In this document: one piece after another, positions 23,181 to 30,400 of the stretch | How positions within the stretch are numbered: position 1 is the stretch's first letter | Layout: each line of letters starts with the position of its first letter | Source of the DNA: CAZQMX01 sp964594965 | GTDB taxonomy: Bacteria; Patescibacteriota; Minisyncoccia; Portnoybacterales; UBA2143 | DNA: 49,005 nt | Assembly: GCA_964594965.1 (NCBI GenBank) | Contig: CAZQMX010000003.1 | Coordinates: 1 to 49,005 of the forward strand | Direction of reading: 5' to 3' | The notes under the pieces: generated by a model | What the model was told of the DNA's origin: nothing | Seen by the model: the letters and a program-made list of their open reading frames with translations, nothing else | Databases searched by the model: none | Made by a program: the position numbers and the translations under genes

Positions 23181-23644
23181 AAAAGGGATTTGTTGGTAGA
23201 TGTACATGCTTTTTGCTTGATGTCGAATCATTATCACCTGTTACTAAGTTCTAGCGACAAAGAATCTGTTTCCAATTTTATGAGAAAAATTAATGTTGGT
23301 CATGCTAATTATTTTAATAAAAAATACGATAGAAACGGGGCTTTGTTTCAAGGAAGGTATAAGTCAGTTTTAATAGATAAAGAGTCGCAATTTCTATATA
23401 TTCCCTACTATATTCACTTTAATCCATTGGATTTAAAATTTCCGGAGTGGAGAAAAGGGAAGATCAGAGATTTTAAAAAAGCAATAAATTTCTTAAGTTC
23501 TTATCGCTGGAGCAGCCATCCTGATTACATAGGTAAAAAGAACTTTCCTTCTGTAACTGAAAGAACCTATTTTCTGGAAATATTTGGTGGACCAGATAGA
23601 TATCTAAAGAATATCAAAGAGCGTTTTAAAGAAATGGAATTATG

Positions 23645-23672
23645 GATTTCGCAAATCGATAATGTAAATCGA
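23645..23672 (+). repeat. RAYT-associated palindrome and repeats, right
   Basis: GATTT-CGC-AAATC is the inverted form of the TTTGCGAAA core, followed by two direct copies of AAATCGATAAT-like sequence. It overlaps the last codons of the transposase. Confidence 0.75.
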
Positions 23673-23686
23673 TAATGTCGACAGGA

Positions 23687-23714
23687 TTGACTTTTAATGA
23701 TGAGAATGTATGCT
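23687..23714 (+). promoter_or_regulatory. Sigma-70-like promoter of purN, probably leaderless
   Basis: TTGACT (23687-23692), a 16-bp spacer and TATGCT (23709-23714); 7 nt to ATG 23722. The upstream in-frame ATG at 23710 lies inside the -10 box. Confidence 0.65.
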
Positions 23715-23721
23715 GGGAATA

Positions 23722-24324
23722 ATGATGAGGATTGGATTTTTAGCATCAGGTAATGGAAGTAATATGCAGGCGATTATTGATGTCTGCAAATCAGAGGCTT
23801 TGAAAGCAGAGCCGGTTGTTGTTATTAGTAATAACAGCGATTCAGGCGCGATTAAAAGAGCCAAAAAAGAAAATATCCCCTATTTTCATTTAAGCAATAA
23901 GACTCATCAAAACCTTGGCCAGGCCATTATTAATGCCCTAAATAAGCATTCTGTTGACATAGTGGTTTTGGCCGGCTATATGAAGAAGATTGGACCAGAG
24001 ATATTGTCTCACTATAACGGGGCAATTTTAAATATCCATCCGGCGCTTTTGCCTAAATTTGGCGGAGATGGAATGTATGGAATTCGAGTTCATCAGGCGG
24101 TTCTTAAAGCTAGAGAAAAAGAAACCGGTGTTTCAATCCATATTGTTGATGCTGACTACGATACCGGGCCGGTTATTGCCCAAGTCAGAGTGCCGGTTGA
24201 AAAAAATGACACGCCAGAAAGTCTGGCCGCCCGGGTTTTAAAACAAGAACACATTTTATTTCCAGAAACACTGCAAAAAATTACAACCGGGGAAATTAAA
24301 ATTCCTGGATATTCTTTAAAATAG
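23722..24324 (+). CDS. purN: Phosphoribosylglycinamide formyltransferase
   Basis: This enzyme formylates GAR with 10-formyl-THF in purine synthesis. The sequence is a clear PurN: 'RIGFLASGNGSNMQAII', 'ISNNSDSGAIKRAKKENIP', 'VDIVVLAGYMKKIGPEIL', the active-site 'AILNIHPALLPKFGGDGMYG' and 'VSIHIVDADYDTGPVIAQ' with the catalytic Asn, His and Asp. It has about 200 residues, full length. I place the start at ATG 23722 because the promoter -10 box covers the earlier ATG. It stands alone among non-purine genes. As many relatives in this lineage lack most of purine synthesis, it may act in salvage or formyl transfer; that is inference. Confidence 0.9.
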   Translation: MMRIGFLASGNGSNMQAIIDVCKSEALKAEPVVVISNNSDSGAIKRAKKENIPYFHLSNKTHQNLGQAIINALNKHSVDIVVLAGYMKKIGPEILSHYNGAILNIHPALLPKFGGDGMYGIRVHQAVLKAREKETGVSIHIVDADYDTGPVIAQVRVPVEKNDTPESLAARVLKQEHILFPETLQKITTGEIKIPGYSLK

Positions 24325-24340
24325 GAAAAGGAGGTTTGAT

Positions 24341-24841
24341 ATGGATGGCGAAACACAAATAGAAGGGCATTCGGTTAGGTGCTTCGGTTGAGGGGAATCT
24401 AATCCCTGGGGCCTGGGGCTGAAATTTAAAGATACTGGCGAGAATAGTTGCGAAGCGGACTTTATTCCTAATGCGTTCCAGGTCAGTTGGCCTGGGATTT
24501 GCCATGGAGCGATTAGGTTCGGCTTGATTGATGGGGCAGCGAGTTATTTAGTTGTCAAAAAGGGGATTATGGGGATGACCCGGAGAGTAGAGATAAAGTC
24601 AATCACAGATTTTGAAAACCCTCTATTTGTTGGCGAGAGTGTAAGAGTAGTAGCAGAGCTAGTTGAGATAAATGAGGAGCACAATTATGCCAAAGTAGAG
24701 GCGAGAATAATTAGGGTCGCTGATAACACAGTTATTGTCGAGGCCGAACTCAAGTTCCTACCCGAGCTTAAAAAATCCAAACAAACAAAAGACAGGATTA
24801 GAAGAAATACCATTGACCGAGGCCTGACTTCAAAAGGATAA
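24341..24841 (+). CDS. PaaI-like hotdog thioesterase with an in-frame UGA at a conserved Cys position
   Basis: AAAGGAGG precedes ATG 24341. Reading on gives MDGETQIEGHSVRCFG, then TGA (24389-24391), then GESNPWGLGLKFKD, 'WPGICHGAIRFGLIDGAAS' and a complete hotdog body to TAA 24841, all in one frame. The family motif is C-F-x-C-G-x-x-N-P-x-G-L, so TGA stands exactly where the second Cys belongs. Either UGA is read as selenocysteine or the gene has a nonsense mutation (TGC or TGT to TGA) or sequencing error. A CCC/GGG hairpin with its loop starting 16 nt after the TGA fits the bacterial SECIS spacing but is weak. TGA is a stop elsewhere in the window, so general recoding is excluded. An internal start at 24524 would lose the conserved N-terminal third. 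Confidence 0.7.
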
Positions 24842-24889
24842 TCTGATAGATTTCCTTCTTGTGGTTCTTTGTATATTCTTGCGTCTTGA

Positions 24890-24966
24890 GCCAGCGTAGC
24901 TCAGTCTGGCAGAGTGCTGGCTTCGGAAGCCAGAGGTCGTTGGTTCAAATCCAATCGGCCCGACCA
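24890..24966 (+). tRNA. tRNA-Pro (CGG), acceptor stem irregular
   Basis: Anticodon arm CTGGC-TTCGGAA-GCCAG gives anticodon CGG. The D arm (GCTC..GAGT), T arm (GTTGG TTCAAAT CCAAT) and encoded CCA are normal. The 3' acceptor strand CGGCCCG does not pair properly with the seven bases before U8 (GCCAGCG). Shifting three bases upstream (TGAGCCA from 24887) pairs 5 of 7. The gene may carry a small insertion or be degenerate. Confidence 0.75.
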
Positions 24967-24981
24967 ATTCTAATTTAATGT

Positions 24982-25058
24982 GGCGATGTAACTCAGGTGG
25001 TTAGAGTTGCGGGTTCATACCCCGTGGGTCACCGGTTCGAATCCGGTCATCGCCACCA
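24982..25058 (+). tRNA. tRNA-Met (CAT), elongator type
   Basis: The acceptor stem GGCGATG/CATCGCC is perfect, with G1-C72 (not the initiator mismatch). The anticodon loop is TTCATAC, the T arm ACCGG TTCGAAT CCGGT, and CCA is encoded. Total 77 nt. A CAT tRNA modified to read AUA (Ile2) cannot be excluded. Confidence 0.92.
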
Positions 25059-25071
25059 CACTGAAAGGCAT

Positions 25072-25105
25072 AGCGGTTAAGAAAAACGATTCTTAACCGC
25101 TTTTT
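25072..25105 (+). terminator. Rho-independent terminator after the tRNAs
   Basis: Arms AGCGGTTAAGAA and TTCTTAACCGCT (12 bp) with a 6-nt loop and TTTTT. Confidence 0.93.
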
Positions 25106-25107
25106 CA

Positions 25108-25136
25108 TTGCCTTAAAAAAACAGATAGGATATAAT
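25108..25136 (+). promoter_or_regulatory. Sigma-70-like promoter, probably leaderless
   Basis: TTGCCT (25108-25113), a 17-bp spacer and TATAAT (25131-25136); ATG at 25145, 8 nt after the -10 box. Confidence 0.75.
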
Positions 25137-25144
25137 TTGCTCAA

Positions 25145-25681
25145 ATGGAGAAATTAAATGAAAAGGCGCTCAAATTAGGCTTGGCAGTATACCGTGTGAC
25201 CAAACTTTTCCCCGGGGGCGAGATTTTAATTTCCCAGATGAGGGGAATAGCCAATGAAATATTGTCTGATTTGGCTTTAAGCCAAAAAGCAAAGGCCGGT
25301 AAAAAGGTAGAAATCGTTTTAAGTTATCTTCAAATTGCCCGGGATCAGAATTGGATAAGAAGCGTTAATTTTGATATACTAATAAGAGGGTATAATGAGT
25401 TATTAAGAGAGATAAAGCGGGGAAATAGGGAAAAACAAGCGGATTTTTCAAAAAAAGGGAAAACTGGAAATCTAAACGAAAGACAAAAAAAGATTCTAAA
25501 GTATATTAAGAAAGTTGGGCAGGTTCAATTGAAAGAATTATCAATTTTACTTCCTAAAATTACTTCCAGGACAATTCGTAATGATATTAGAGAATTGGCT
25601 AAAAAAAGGATTATTCTTCAAGGCGGCAAAGCCAGGAATATTTTCTATAGAATTAATCGGGAAATTGATGTGGAAATCTAA
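25145..25681 (+). CDS. Four-helix-bundle protein fused to a winged-helix DNA-binding domain
   Basis: Residues about 1-95 ('LNEKALKLGLAVYRVTKLFPGGEILISQMRGIANEILSDLAL', '..LSYLQIARDQNWI') resemble four-helix-bundle proteins related to the 23S rRNA intervening-sequence/Avd group. Residues about 110-178 are a DeoR/BlaI-like winged helix ('LNERQKKILKYIKKVGQVQLKELSILLPKITSRTIRNDIRELAKKRIILQGG'). It has 178 residues. It is probably a transcription regulator. A phased array of TTCCRGA motifs begins at its stop codon and precedes the ECF sigma gene, so it is a candidate to bind there. The role of the bundle (oligomerisation, or binding nucleic acid) is not known. Confidence 0.75.
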   Translation: MEKLNEKALKLGLAVYRVTKLFPGGEILISQMRGIANEILSDLALSQKAKAGKKVEIVLSYLQIARDQNWIRSVNFDILIRGYNELLREIKRGNREKQADFSKKGKTGNLNERQKKILKYIKKVGQVQLKELSILLPKITSRTIRNDIRELAKKRIILQGGKARNIFYRINREIDVEI

Positions 25682-25682
25682 T

Positions 25683-25752
25683 TTCCGGATAATTTCCAGA
25701 TAATTTCCGGATTCTTCCAGATTCTTGAATGAATTTCCAGATGATTTCCGGA
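25683..25752 (+). promoter_or_regulatory. Helically phased TTCCRGA array (putative operator)
   Basis: Six copies of TTCC(G/A)GA begin at 25683, 25694, 25705, 25715, 25735 and 25746, spaced 11, 11, 10, 20 and 11 bp, so all face the same side of the helix. G and A variants alternate in the first four. The array fills the gap between the HTH gene and the sigma factor gene, and the last copy overlaps the likely -35 region. Confidence 0.7.
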
Positions 25753-25781
25753 TTATTCGCTTCTGTGGATAACTTGCTAAA

Positions 25782-26309
25782 ATGAAAAAGCGTCATTTTG
25801 TAAAACTATATGATAACTACGCTCCGCGAATTTATCGCTTCATTTTCCTAAAGGTGAGTTCGCCAGAAGATTCTGAAGATTTGACTTCAGAGACTTTTTT
25901 TAAGTTCTGGCAGAATATATCAAAATCAAAGGACAATAAACAAAGAGCAATGAACAATAATAAGAAGATAGATAATCCGCGGGCTTTGCTTTATCGGATA
26001 GCCCATAATCTGGTTATTGACCTTTATCGGAAGAAATCCAGGAAAGAATTGGTTTTAGACCCAAGTGAGAATGTTTTAGCTGGAATTAGGGATAAAAGCG
26101 ACTTAGGGGCTAAAATTAAGATAGATTCAGATATGGAAGGGGTTAAAAAAGCGCTTTCCCAATTAAAAGATGAGCATCAGAATGTGATTGTCTGGCGATA
26201 TCTGGATGAACTTTCAACCAAGGAAATTAGCCAGATTTTAGGTAAATCAGAAGGAGCAACCCGGGTTCTTGTCCATCGGGCGATGAGCGCCTTAAAAAAG
26301 AAGCTTTAA
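25782..26309 (+). CDS. ECF-type sigma-70 family RNA polymerase sigma factor
   Basis: Region 2 is 'FVKLYDNYAPRIYRFIFLKVSSPEDSEDLTSETFFKFWQ' and 'NPRALLYRIAHNLVIDLYRKKSR'. Region 4 is 'ALSQLKDEHQNVIVWRYLDELSTKEISQILGKSEGATRVLVHRAMSALKKKL'. With 175 residues and no region 3 it is an extracytoplasmic-function type factor. An unusual Lys/Asn-rich insert (KSKDNKQRAMNNNKKIDN) sits inside region 2. The gene is followed 42 nt later by a membrane protein that is probably its anti-sigma partner. Its control probably involves the TTCCRGA array upstream. Targets may include the neighbouring surface-layer genes, which is inference. Confidence 0.88.
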   Translation: MKKRHFVKLYDNYAPRIYRFIFLKVSSPEDSEDLTSETFFKFWQNISKSKDNKQRAMNNNKKIDNPRALLYRIAHNLVIDLYRKKSRKELVLDPSENVLAGIRDKSDLGAKIKIDSDMEGVKKALSQLKDEHQNVIVWRYLDELSTKEISQILGKSEGATRVLVHRAMSALKKKL

Positions 26310-26351
26310 GCCTGTAACAAAAAGGGTTTTTAATCGTCTTAATAGTAATAC

Positions 26352-27110
26352 ATGACAGACAAAGAACTAATCAAACAACTGAAGAGATTGGATAAAATCC
26401 AGCCGTCTCGACATTGGCTGGCTTTATTGCGTCGCAATTTGTCCGCTCAGATTGATTTTGAAATGGTTAAGGAAGGAAAGAGCGGTTTTAATTTTGGCTG
26501 GCTACCACAATTACAGCCAATAGCTTTGGCTGTTTCTTTGACTTTAATTCTGGTTTTTGGACCATGGCTGACATTAAAGGCCTCAGAACCAAGTTTGCCC
26601 GGGGAATTACTTTACGCGGTTAAAAGAGCCGGCGAAGATATCCAGAAGACAATTGCTTCTCAGGAAAGTAAAACCAAATTGGAGGTTGAATTTGCCAATC
26701 GCCGATTGGAAGAATTGGCTAAAATAACGGGTGACTCCTTTAGTCCGGAAGAGAAGACTGAAAAAACCAAGCAGGTTATGATTGATTTCAAGGATAATTT
26801 AGCTGGATTCAGCCAGCATGTTAAAGGGATCTCTTCCAAGGAAGAAGCTGTTATTGTGGCTAAAAAGACCAAAGAATTAAAGGAAAACTTGGATAAAACC
26901 AAAGAGGGAATGCCAATTGAGGCCAAAAGTGATATTGATGAGGCAGAAAAGACAATTAAAGAGATCAGCGAGGATATTCTGGCGGTTTTAATTGATAATG
27001 GAGAAAAAGAAAGTGATCAGAATGCCACTACAACCGGGATAATTGACGAGGAAATCCTAATTTTCTTGGAGACGGTTACCAGCACAGAGGAGATTTTGGA
27101 GAAGGAATAG
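26352..27110 (+). CDS. DUF5667-type membrane protein, putative anti-sigma factor
   Basis: The N-terminal cytoplasmic part (about 1-50, 'ELIKQLKRLDKIQPSRHWLALLRRNL') is followed by one membrane segment (about 57-75). Then 'PSLPGELLYAVKRAGEDIQKTIAS' is the DUF5667 signature, followed by a long helical, charged extracellular region. It is 252 residues long and lies directly behind the ECF sigma gene. The layout is that of an anti-sigma factor holding the sigma factor at the membrane and sensing the cell surface; the pairing is inferred from position and architecture. Its TAG stop overlaps a dispersed repeat B copy. Confidence 0.78.
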   Translation: MTDKELIKQLKRLDKIQPSRHWLALLRRNLSAQIDFEMVKEGKSGFNFGWLPQLQPIALAVSLTLILVFGPWLTLKASEPSLPGELLYAVKRAGEDIQKTIASQESKTKLEVEFANRRLEELAKITGDSFSPEEKTEKTKQVMIDFKDNLAGFSQHVKGISSKEEAVIVAKKTKELKENLDKTKEGMPIEAKSDIDEAEKTIKEISEDILAVLIDNGEKESDQNATTTGIIDEEILIFLETVTSTEEILEKE

Positions 27111-27132
27111 ATCCTTCGATTTCGCTCAGGAT
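27109..27132 (-). repeat. Dispersed repeat B, copy 2 (inverted)
   Basis: AGATCCTTCGA and CTCAGGAT, the reverse complement of the element at 3051-3074. It supplies part of the TAG stop of the anti-sigma gene. The gap 27111-27417 (307 nt) holds this repeat, a long hairpin, two possible promoters and the leader of the S-layer gene. Confidence 0.75.
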
Positions 27133-27171
27133 AACTATTTCTGGCTAAATCGGAGATTTAGAAAAATAGTT
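27133..27171 (+). terminator. Long interrupted hairpin after the anti-sigma gene
   Basis: AACTATTT and AAATAGTT outer arms with CTAAATC and GATTTAG inner arms. It lies between the anti-sigma and S-layer units. No clean T tract follows, so termination is probable but not certain. Confidence 0.55.
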
Positions 27172-27279
27172 AGTTATCCACAAGAGGTTGTTTTAAAATA
27201 GTTTATTTAATGTATAATTTGAGGAAGTCCAAGCCCAAGTTGAGGATTGGTCGTGTTTTCGCGTAAATGGCGAAAAACC

Positions 27280-27308
27280 TTGACTTTTGGACTGGTTTGA
27301 GATATAAA
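27280..27308 (+). promoter_or_regulatory. Sigma-70-like promoter of the S-layer-like gene
   Basis: TTGACT (27280-27285), a 17-bp spacer and TATAAA (27303-27308). It gives a leader of about 100 nt. Another TATAAT is at 27213-27218 with a poorer -35. In the leader, ATATTAGA can pair with TCTAATAT, while the overlapping GAGATT...AATCTC pair offers an alternative fold. Confidence 0.65.
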
Positions 27309-27417
27309 TAGGACTCAATCGTAATATTAGATATAGGTCGATGCGGTTGAAAAAATAAAGTCGAATGAGATTGTCTAATATCATATGAATTAGCTAATCT
27401 CAGAGATAAAAAACAAA

Positions 27418-30400
27418 ATGAATAAAATGAAAAAGTCAATTACAGTTTTGACTTCTATCGCTACAACTTTGTCACTTTCAGGAGTAGCAATGCTTGCTCC
27501 GATGGCCGCTTTGGCAGTTGACGTAGTTGATGGCGATTTGATTCGTAACCCAAGCGCTGAAGGATTAGCTCAACTTGACATCTATATTGTTAAAGTTGTT
27601 GGTACTGAAAAGTACAAAAGGTTAATTCTTAGCCCTCATGTCTTTGAGAGCTATGCTCACTTTGACAAGAACGGCAATGGCAACAATTGGGATGATGTTA
27701 TGGACGTTGGCCAATCAACCATGGACGAGTTCACCACCTCTGACCTAGTCAGGGTTGATGGAACCGACCAGGTTTACCGACTCCACGCTGCAGACGGCAC
27801 TGACACTGGTGATAAATATTGGCTCAATATGACCGCGACTGCTTTCACGGCGGTCTTTGACGCTGATTCAATTTACACCATTAACAGCACTGACTCAGCT
27901 GGATATACGGCTGGTTCAAATGTCACTGACGCGAGCGCTACTTTCCCTCCGGTGAGTAGTGGCACAACTAGCGAAGGAACTCTTTCGGTTTCTTTGGCGG
28001 CTGATACTCCAGCATCAGGTGTTGTTGTTGAAAACGCAGCCAGGGTCTATTTCACCAAGATTAATTTAACTGCCTCAGGTGGCGATGTTATTGTTGATCA
28101 GGTAGTAACCGAAAGAACTGGTTTGGCTCAAGATGCCGCAATCACTTCTTTGGATCTTATTGATGGTGACACTGGTTTACCAATCAATGTTAACAGTAAA
28201 ACCCTAAACTCAATTCATAGGTCAACTTTCAACGAAGACTTTACTGTTGCAAACGGAACAACCAAGCCAATCATTATCGCGGTTAATATGCCTTCTAGTC
28301 TTGATTCCTACAATGGTGAAGCGCCGTCATTTTCTTTAGCCGCTATTACGGTTAAAGGCGATGCTAGTGTTAACGCCAGTTTGCCAATTACCGGTAATCA
28401 GATGACTCTAAACAGCACTATTACCATTGGTACGGCTACCATTCAAAGAGGCGCTTACACTAACGCTACTTCTACCAGCATTCAGGTTGGTAAAGAAGAT
28501 TACACTTTCTTCTCCTTCCAGATTCAAGCTGGTTCGGCTGAAAAAGTTAAGTTCAGCCAAATCAAGGTTTATCAGGAAGGCAGCGCTAGTTTAGGAACTG
28601 ACGTTATCAATCTTGAATTACTTCAAGACGGGACTAAGATTGCTGATGGTATAATTGCCAGCAGTAAGTATGCTAATTTTAGTTTTGACGAAATCACTAT
28701 TGATAAGGGTCAGACCCTTCAGTACCAGGTTAGGGCCGATATTGAAGACGGTTCAGCTCGAACCATTGACATGGGTATTTACCGAACAACCGATCTATTG
28801 GTTAAGGGTGTTACCTATGGCTACAATATTACTCCTAGCTACAGCAGTACTGGTTCAAGCGGTAACAATCCTGTCATGAGCGATAACCTTTTCACTATTT
28901 CTAATGGTACCTTACAGGTTACCAGAAGTAATAGTGTTGGAGCAGAAAATGTTGGCGTAGCCAACGATCAGTATTTGGGCGCTTTTACCTTTACTTGTAA
29001 AGGTGAACAGATTGATATTTCTGCTTTAACTTTGACTATTGCTTCAACAGGAACCGGCAGTCAAATCGAAGACGCTTTGACAGGCCTGGAATTGGTTGAT
29101 CCTAACGGCGTTGTTGTCGCAGGTCCAACTGATATTACTAATGATCTTTTGACTGTTGCCTGGACAGACACCTTTACTGTTCCAGTTGGCGAGACAATTT
29201 ATAAGGTCAGAGGCGACTTAGCTACCAATGGTGGCTGGGCAAGCGATGACACTATTGTTGTCAGCTTTACTCCTTCAGACACGACTGCTCAAGGGGAAAC
29301 AACTGGTAATAGCATTACTGCAACTCCAGCTTCATCAGTCAGCGGTAATACTCAGACAGTTAAAGCCGCGGCTTTAACAATTACCAGAAACACCTTGCCG
29401 GCCAACAGCAATATTATTGTTGACCAGAAGGATGTTAATCTTTCCAGTTGGAGCTTTGACGCGACCGATTCAGGAGAGGATATCAGAATCACTTCTATTG
29501 GCTTTACAGCTAAGGCCAGTGGTATGGCAGCGACTAACACCAACGCCTTAACAGTTTGGGCGGATGATGTTGCTCAATCGCCAGTCAATGACGCTGTCGC
29601 TGATTCAGATTCTGGAACCGCCGCTTCTTCAACCTTTGCCTTGGAAGAGCCAATCATCATTGCCAAGGGGACAACCATGACGATTGAATTACACGGAGAC
29701 AAGGATACGGTTGCCTCCGATGACACGGAAAACTGGGGTTTGCGCGGCGATTCTGTTACTGCTTACGGCGTCAACACCGGTAACACAGTTACCGAAACTT
29801 TGACCCAGGACGATGGTCCAACCTTGACTTCGGTAGTTAATGGTACGCTGACGATTGAAACTGAAAGCAATCCTTCTTCAGCAATCGTTTTGGCTGGTTC
29901 AACAGGTAATGTCTTTAGCAATGTTAAGTTGACAGCTGAGTACGAAGATTTGCGATTAGACAGGTTAATTGTCTATGTAGCTGATGGTTCTTATACCTTC
30001 ACGCCTGGCGCTGGCGAGTACCGCGATTTCACCAATGTGTCGATTTATGACGGTACGACCAAGTTGGCTGAGTCATCTATTTCATCAGACAACACGCACA
30101 CCTTCAACTTTAACGCTGGCGATTTGACTGTTCCTAGTGGTGGCAGCAAGACATTAGTTATTAAGGCTGATATGAGCACCGTTGATAAGACCAACGATAA
30201 TGCTCCGGGTACCAACTCGGCTGATGTTAAACTTGGCTTTGGCGGCGTTAATGGTATTAAAACTACCGGTATGTCCTCTAACGCGGAAATCACCACTTCA
30301 ACTTATGAGGTTTACCGTAGTTCAACCAGCTCAGCCATGGTTCTGCGAAGCAGCAAGCCAATTGTAACCTTGCCAACTGCCGATAATAGATTAGGCGCAG

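Larger units (their letters stand above)
23004..23675 (+). mobile_element. REP-associated tyrosine transposase (RAYT, Y1_Tnp family)
   Basis: The 223-residue protein has the HUH motif 'HYHLLL' (H76, H78), the N-terminal 'YHVLNRGVDKRDIF' and the 'GALFQGRYKS' signature of TnpA_REP/Y1 transposases. The candidate nucleophilic Tyr lies in 'PYYIHFNPL' (Y135/Y136). Such single-strand transposases cut and join at short palindromes. Palindromes with a TTTGCGAAA core flank this gene at 22969-22993 and, inverted, at 23645-23657. A third is inside the coding sequence. No second ORF is present, as expected for RAYTs, which mobilise REP sequences rather than forming a full IS. The gene is intact and sits between the exoprotein and purN. 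Confidence 0.88.

Noticed and set aside
24389..24391. Genetic code 25 (UGA as Gly), as in some related phyla, to explain the in-frame TGA
   Set aside because: TGA is the normal end of many genes here (for example at 3029, 9790, 42041, 42780, 45599 and 48044), and the expected residue at this site is Cys, not Gly.
24524..24841. Separate 105-residue protein starting at 24524
   Set aside because: It would lack the conserved N-terminal hotdog motif found in the same frame upstream, and the TTG/ATT region has no ribosome binding site. It is the 3' part of the UGA-containing gene.
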